A stretch of DNA of 19,111 nucleotides from Desulfobacteraceae bacterium (GTDB lineage Bacteria > Desulfobacterota > Desulfobacteria > Desulfobacterales > Desulfobacteraceae), in the NCBI GenBank assembly GCA_024225895.1, contig JAAEMC010000712.1, positions 1 to 19,111 of the forward strand, read 5' to 3'. Shown here piece by piece: positions 14,981-19,111 of this stretch; positions within the stretch are counted from its first letter, which is position 1, and the number at the start of each line of letters is the position of its first letter. The notes under the pieces were generated by a model. The model was not told the origin of the DNA, did not search any database, and worked only from the letters and a program-made list of their open reading frames with translations. Made by a program: the position numbers and the translations under genes.

Positions 14981-16798
14981 TTAATCCAGGGGCAGCTTAA
15001 TGGTAAACTTGGTACCTTCCCCTAAGGTGGATTCCACATTAATATCCCCGTCATGGTCCTTGATAAATCCATAGCAGACGGAAAGCCCCAATCCCACCCC
15101 CTGGACACTCTCTTTTTTTGTCGTAAAAAATGAATCAAATATTTTTTCAATATACTCAGGTTTTATTCCGGTGCCGGTATCTTCTATTATAATATAGAGC
15201 CAGGGGGCACTCACCTGGGTAGTAATATACAGGTGACCACCTTCAGGCATGGCATACATGGCATTGGAAAACATATTGATAAATACCTGGCGCAACTGGT
15301 CTTTAGAAGCAGTTATTTTGCTGGGATTTTTTGCCAGATTCATTACATGCTTGATGGAATTTTCCCTGAAACGTTTTTCATAGAGTAAAAGCAGTTCATC
15401 AACCACAGTGTTGATATCAAGCTCCATCTTTTTTTCCTGATCCGGTTTTGAAAAAGAAAGCATTTTTTTTAGCATATCTGCCAGACGCATGGTCTCCGAA
15501 AGGGACATATCCAATAGCTTGCGTCTTTTATTCTGGGGAGAGATCTCGGTTTTCATCAGCTCAAGGGTATTCATAATACCAAATAACGGGTTATTTAATT
15601 CATGGGCAACCTGGGAAGTCAGCCGTCCCATGGCTGCCAGTTTTTCCGACTGCAAAAGATGCTGGCGCGCCTCAGATAATTCCCTTTCCATTTTTAGCCG
15701 CTCTTTAAGATCTACAAAAATTGCAACAGAAGCCAGCTCATTACCCTTCTCATCATATACAAGGCTTGCTGAAAGATTTCCTTCCACCACATCCCCGTCC
15801 GGTTTCTCAAAGGTCAAGGGGTAAGAATTAAGTTTCCCCTTTCCCCCATATCCATCATCCCGCATCCGTTTCATCACTTTAACCGCCACATCCCGGGAGT
15901 AAATCTGCTGGATGGTCTTTTTTTCAACCACATCTTCGGCGTTCAGGCCGAAGGTTTCAGCCGCACCGTTATTCCATAATTTTACAAGCCCCTGTAAATC
16001 CATTGCCATAATGGCATTGGGGGAACAAGAAATAGTTTTATCCAAAAAATCATAGGCCTCGCGGATCTGGTTTTCGATTTTTTTACGCTGGGTCTGGTCA
16101 ACCACAATACCTTCATAGCCCAGAACTTCGTCATCCAAACCATACCGGACATTGCAGGTTAAAAGGATATGCAAAATTGTGCCATCCCGGCGGCGCCACC
16201 GGACCTCATAATTCGTAACTCTGCCGTCCTTTTCAATGATATCCATGTATTCCCGGCGGTCATCGGGTTTCAGATAAACATCCGTAGCCAAGTCAAGGGA
16301 GAGAAACTCCTCTTTATCTTCATATCCTAGTATTTTTAAAAGCGCTGGATTTACGTCAAGAAAGCGCCCTTCCTTGCTGCTGATAAACACGCCGCAACCA
16401 GCATGGGTAAACAACCTTTGGTAGCTTTCCTTTGAAGATTTCAACTTGGCTTCCTGTTCAACCCTCTGTGTAATATCCCGGTAGATGGTCAGTTTGGATC
16501 GGGTACCATCCCTGTTAGTGACCGGAAGCTCTGAAAGACTGAAATTTTTCTTCACCGATTCCAGGTAGACTTCGCTATGGTGGGTCTCGTTCTTTCCGAA
16601 AATTGCATCATACTTGCAGAAATCACATGGTTCTTCAGCACCAGTAATCACTTCATAGCATTTTTTACCCACACCGTCCCCAAAGAGATTTGTCATGAAT
16701 TTATTCATATATTCAACAGTAAAATCTTCACTGGTGATATAAATCCCTTCCTCAAACGCATCCAGTGCATCCATAATTTTCGGTGTATGATCCTGCAT
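14981..16798 (-). CDS. Sensor histidine kinase with three PAS domains
   Basis: A 605-aa soluble kinase; no transmembrane segment is visible, so it senses a cytoplasmic signal. PAS 1 spans about 8–110 and contains Cys47, Cys58 and Cys61 (KKCYEVITGAEEPCDFCKYD), a cysteine group seen in some PAS sensors that may bind metal or respond to redox. PAS 2 is about 122–240 and PAS 3 about 250–365. The HisKA H-box VAHELNNPL has His399. HATPase motifs follow: N-box INMFSNAMYAM (508–517), G1 EDTGTGI, F-box FDSFFTTKK and G2 GVGLGLS (567–573). AAAGGAGC precedes the ATG. It is followed in the same direction by the response regulator heading the met/hdr operon and is its likely kinase, although 496 bp separate them. 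Confidence 0.93.
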   Translation of the reverse strand: MQDHTPKIMDALDAFEEGIYITSEDFTVEYMNKFMTNLFGDGVGKKCYEVITGAEEPCDFCKYDAIFGKNETHHSEVYLESVKKNFSLSELPVTNRDGTRSKLTIYRDITQRVEQEAKLKSSKESYQRLFTHAGCGVFISSKEGRFLDVNPALLKILGYEDKEEFLSLDLATDVYLKPDDRREYMDIIEKDGRVTNYEVRWRRRDGTILHILLTCNVRYGLDDEVLGYEGIVVDQTQRKKIENQIREAYDFLDKTISCSPNAIMAMDLQGLVKLWNNGAAETFGLNAEDVVEKKTIQQIYSRDVAVKVMKRMRDDGYGGKGKLNSYPLTFEKPDGDVVEGNLSASLVYDEKGNELASVAIFVDLKERLKMERELSEARQHLLQSEKLAAMGRLTSQVAHELNNPLFGIMNTLELMKTEISPQNKRRKLLDMSLSETMRLADMLKKMLSFSKPDQEKKMELDINTVVDELLLLYEKRFRENSIKHVMNLAKNPSKITASKDQLRQVFINMFSNAMYAMPEGGHLYITTQVSAPWLYIIIEDTGTGIKPEYIEKIFDSFFTTKKESVQGVGLGLSVCYGFIKDHDGDINVESTLGEGTKFTIKLPLD

Positions 16799-16902
16799 TA
16801 AAAGCTCCTTTGAAAATTTAATGAGTTAACTTTTGAATTCAAGTCAAGGTTGTTTGCTTTTTGCTAAGAACAGCTTGTTTTTTTAAACTTAAAAACCGAT
16901 TC

Positions 16903-16931
16903 TTGAAAAGAAATCCTATACCATATATAAA
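16903..16931 (+). promoter_or_regulatory. Promoter for the thioesterase gene
   Basis: TTGAAA (16903–16908), 17 nt and TATAAA (16926–16931) lie about 57 bp before the thioesterase ATG. A second TATAAT occurs at 16941–16946 without a good -35. Confidence 0.4.
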
Positions 16932-16987
16932 ATGATTAACTATAATATAAAGTGATCAGCTAACAATATCAACTTTGGAATAATAAC

Positions 16988-17389
16988 ATGACCGGATCAG
17001 ACAAAGAAGTCCACCACTTTTATGCACAGGTTTACTATGAAGACACTGACCATTCAGGCGTGGTCTACCATGCCAATTATTTAAAATATTTTGAAAGAGC
17101 CAGAGAAGATATCATCGGCGTAAACACCCTTTCAAAAATGTGGCATGAGGATGGTATTGGGTTTGCTGTCTATAAACTAAACGTTGGTTACCATGACGGC
17201 GCTGTTTTCGGTGAGAAACTTGATATCAGGACTTCGTGGGTAAAAGATGGTGATTATCGGATCATTTTTACCCATGAAGCATGGAAGCCTGCGGCGGCTA
17301 AACCCGCCGTATCCTGTACTCTTGAACTTGTATGCCTGGGACCAAACAAACAATTAATACCGATACCGACTTTAACTTTTCTTAATTAG
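16988..17389 (+). CDS. YbgC/4-hydroxybenzoyl-CoA thioesterase-family hot-dog protein
   Basis: A 133-aa single hot-dog-fold acyl-CoA thioesterase. The signature VYYEDTDHSGVVYHANYLKY with FERARED is the YbgC/4HBT active-site helix region, including the conserved Asp in the DTDxSG loop. The protein would hydrolyse short- to medium-chain or aromatic acyl-CoA thioesters in the cytoplasm; the chain preference cannot be read from sequence. The ATG at 16988 has only a weak GGA upstream. It is divergent from the histidine kinase and separated from the cytochrome gene by a hairpin, so it is probably monocistronic. In YbgC-linked tol-pal clusters pal/tolQ would follow; that context is absent here. Confidence 0.9.
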   Translation: MTGSDKEVHHFYAQVYYEDTDHSGVVYHANYLKYFERAREDIIGVNTLSKMWHEDGIGFAVYKLNVGYHDGAVFGEKLDIRTSWVKDGDYRIIFTHEAWKPAAAKPAVSCTLELVCLGPNKQLIPIPTLTFLN

Positions 17390-17413
17390 AAGCCAATTTT
17401 CAATCAAAAACAA

Positions 17414-17439
17414 ATCTCAATTTAACCGTAAATTGAGAT
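17414..17439 (+). terminator. Hairpin after the thioesterase gene
   Basis: A perfect 11-bp inverted repeat, ATCTCAATTTA/TAAATTGAGAT, with an ACCG loop, lies 25 nt after the stop codon. No long T-run follows, so terminator strength is uncertain. Confidence 0.55.
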
Positions 17440-17552
17440 GGTTAAATTTGGTCACTTTCTTTATGAACATTATTTACCCCTACTTTGTGGCATCTATCTT
17501 AATTTCATACTAAATAATTCAAATTAAAAATTTTGACATTCCTATTTTTTTG

Positions 17553-17607
17553 TTGACAAACCAACGGGTTTTTTTCTAAAACATTTCCTACAAAATTAGT
17601 AGGAAAT
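17553..17607 (+). promoter_or_regulatory. Possible promoter and operator of the cytochrome gene
   Basis: TTGACA at 17553–17558 with a weak -10 (TCTAAA, 17575–17580) is followed by the inverted repeat ATTTCCTAC-N7-GTAGGAAAT (17583–17591, 17599–17607). The repeat lies where a repressor would block transcription, about 70 bp before the cytochrome ATG. A second TTGACA occurs at 17533–17538. Confidence 0.35.
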
Positions 17608-17675
17608 TATCCATTACAATTTAGTTAAAAACCAAATGACAATTACACCTATAATTTCAACCAGGGGATCGGGTT

Positions 17676-19111
17676 ATGTCTATACAAAAATCGATTAAAC
17701 TGCTGCTTGCAGCAGCAGCTATCCTTTTTCTATTTCCTTTTGTTGCCCAGACCAAAGTAATCGTGGAAGAGCCGGGCGAAATGCGGTCTGACATCTTAAC
17801 CATTGATATTCCTTCGTCTGACAGCCATAAAGATATGCCGGCAGTTCACTTTGTACATGGTATCCACAGCCAGGCGGTCGAAGGCCAGTGCATAAAATGC
17901 CATGAACAAAAAGACGGTGTGTTCTCATTTAAATTCAAACGGACCGAGAACAACCTCAAAGGCGATGCATTTATGGATCTTTACCATGACAATTGTACCA
18001 GTTGCCATGAAGAGATGAAGAAATCCAAAAAGAAATCAGGGCCATTGGCTGCAGAATGCCGGGCATGCCACAATGCCGAGTTTAAAAAAGGTTCATCCTG
18101 GGCTGATCTTGAATTTGACCGCTCGCTTCATTTCAGACACGAAACCACAAAAGAGATTAAGTCGGATAGTAAGGCTGAAGAAACCAATTGCAGCGTCTGC
18201 CACCACAAGTACAATAAAAAGACCAAAAAAATCTATTACCAGAAAGGTGAGGAAGAATCCTGCACATATTGTCACAGGGAAAAAGAGATAGATGATATCC
18301 GGTCAGCCAGAAATGCTTCCCATGACTCCTGTGTTGCCTGTCACCTTCAGCTTAAAGAAAAATCGATCAAAGCAGGTCCGGTGAATTGCTTTGGCTGCCA
18401 TGACACGGTGGAACAAGACAAGATTGAAGTGGTAAAGGATATCCCCAGGCTCAAACGGAATCAGCCGGATGCAGTTCTATTAACGGGTTGGGGAGATCTG
18501 GGCACCAACAGAAAAGAAAATAAAAAAATTATCGATCAGCACATGAAGCCGGTTGTTTTCAACCACGTTGTCCATGAAAAGGCTAATACATCCTGCAAGT
18601 CCTGCCACCACGAAACCCTAAAAAAATGTAATGCATGCCATACGGAAAAGGGCGAAGAAAAAGGCGGTTTTCTCAAAATCGGCCAGGCCATGCATGTAAC
18701 TGACAGCAATAAAAGTTGTATTGGATGCCATAATCAGGTAAAAATCCAGAAAGAGTGTGCTGGATGCCACTTTCAGATGCCGAATAAAGCATTAAAAGAT
18801 TATGATTGCGAATCCTGTCACAGCTTTAAAAATCAAGGGAGGGGAGCATCAATATTTAAGAACAAAGATGAAACCGACCGCATTGCACAATCGCTTGCTG
18901 CCATTAGAAATTCCCAATACACTAAAGTGGCGGAAAAGGACATCCCGGAAACGGTTGTCATCAAAACCATTGCAAATGAATATAAAGCCAGCGAATTCCC
19001 CCATAGAATGGTTGTAAAAGCCATTTTTGAAAAAGTGGGGAAAAATAACATGGCAAAAGCATTCCACGGTAATGAAAAAGAGTTGTGTATGGGATGCCAC
19101 CACAACAGCCC
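17676..19111 (+). CDS. Periplasmic multihaem cytochrome c (HmcA-like), 3' end missing
   Basis: The frame from ATG 17676 stays open to the window end (478 residues seen). A signal peptide is clear: positive MSIQKSIK, then LLLAAAAILFLFPFVAQT. Thirteen CxxCH haem-binding sites are visible, with first Cys at 72, 107, 128, 172, 196, 219, 238, 307, 318, 348, 361, 378 and 471, plus many extra His for bis-His ligation. Segments such as PAVHFVHGIHS and PVVFNHVVH before haem sites are typical of the class III cytochrome c3 fold. The count and length fit the 16-haem high-molecular-weight cytochrome HmcA of sulfate reducers (about 545 aa), but other multihaem cytochromes cannot be excluded. It would carry electrons between periplasmic c3/hydrogenase/formate dehydrogenase and a membrane redox complex whose genes probably follow. 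Confidence 0.88.
   Translation, partial: MSIQKSIKLLLAAAAILFLFPFVAQTKVIVEEPGEMRSDILTIDIPSSDSHKDMPAVHFVHGIHSQAVEGQCIKCHEQKDGVFSFKFKRTENNLKGDAFMDLYHDNCTSCHEEMKKSKKKSGPLAAECRACHNAEFKKGSSWADLEFDRSLHFRHETTKEIKSDSKAEETNCSVCHHKYNKKTKKIYYQKGEEESCTYCHREKEIDDIRSARNASHDSCVACHLQLKEKSIKAGPVNCFGCHDTVEQDKIEVVKDIPRLKRNQPDAVLLTGWGDLGTNRKENKKIIDQHMKPVVFNHVVHEKANTSCKSCHHETLKKCNACHTEKGEEKGGFLKIGQAMHVTDSNKSCIGCHNQVKIQKECAGCHFQMPNKALKDYDCESCHSFKNQGRGASIFKNKDETDRIAQSLAAIRNSQYTKVAEKDIPETVVIKTIANEYKASEFPHRMVVKAIFEKVGKNNMAKAFHGNEKELCMGCHHNS

Noticed and set aside
17719..17928. Minus-strand frame opposite the cytochrome signal region
   Set aside because: The plus strand has a signal peptide and CxxCH sites; this is a shadow.
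1..19111. CRISPR array, insertion sequence, prophage, tRNA or rRNA
   Set aside because: No repeat-spacer pattern, transposase, integrase or RNA gene structure was seen.

Overview
The window looks like chromosome of a sulfate-reducing Desulfobacterota bacterium, most likely a Desulfobacteraceae-type complete oxidizer. The signs are a MetF/MetV–Hdr–MvhD gene cluster, a periplasmic multihaem cytochrome c with at least 13 CxxCH sites, tandem malate dehydrogenases, and two internal UGA codons that read best as selenocysteine. The species cannot be named from the sequence alone.

Layout. 1–1103 (+): an ArsR-family repressor and a flavodoxin-like FMN reductase, each with a similar TTCGAAA...TCGA palindrome at its 5' end, then a long hairpin. 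1104–2113: a promoter with a long leader, a stand-alone GAF protein and a hairpin shared with the convergent genes. 2105–4670 (-): an alpha/beta hydrolase with a signal peptide, then two overlapping mdh genes, one canonical and one with altered active-site residues. 4671–5077: no convincing gene, but a strong terminator for the operon that follows. 5078–14484 (-): one long operon, read in the order response regulator, metF paralog, hdrC-hdrB fusion, giant hdrA, mvhD, metV, metF. 14485–14980: non-coding, with a promoter, a tandem 9-bp repeat and a plus-strand terminator-like hairpin. 14981–16798 (-): a triple-PAS sensor histidine kinase. 16988–17389 (+): a YbgC-type thioesterase. 17676 to the end (+): a multihaem cytochrome c cut by the window edge.

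The centre of interest is the operon at 5078–14484. MetF and MetV carry out methylene-/methyl-tetrahydrofolate chemistry of the Wood–Ljungdahl pathway. HdrA, HdrBC and MvhD form an electron-transfer, probably flavin-based bifurcating or confurcating, module. Here hdrC and hdrB are one reading frame (428 aa) interrupted only by a UGA at codon 240, and mvhD starts 27 codons upstream of its longest uninterrupted frame, with a UGA at codon 17. Both UGAs replace Cys in recognisable family contexts, and each is followed at the right distance by a 7–8 bp hairpin with a GG-starting triloop, as expected for bacterial SECIS elements. Ordinary gene calling would split the first protein and truncate the second. 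HdrA is a 1477-residue double HdrA with a GltD/NfnB-like pyridine-nucleotide module inserted. The cluster therefore suggests a selenium-dependent complex linking methyl-H4folate oxidation or methylene-H4folate reduction to NAD(P)H and another carrier. That function is inference; the reading frames, motifs and hairpins are visible in the sequence.
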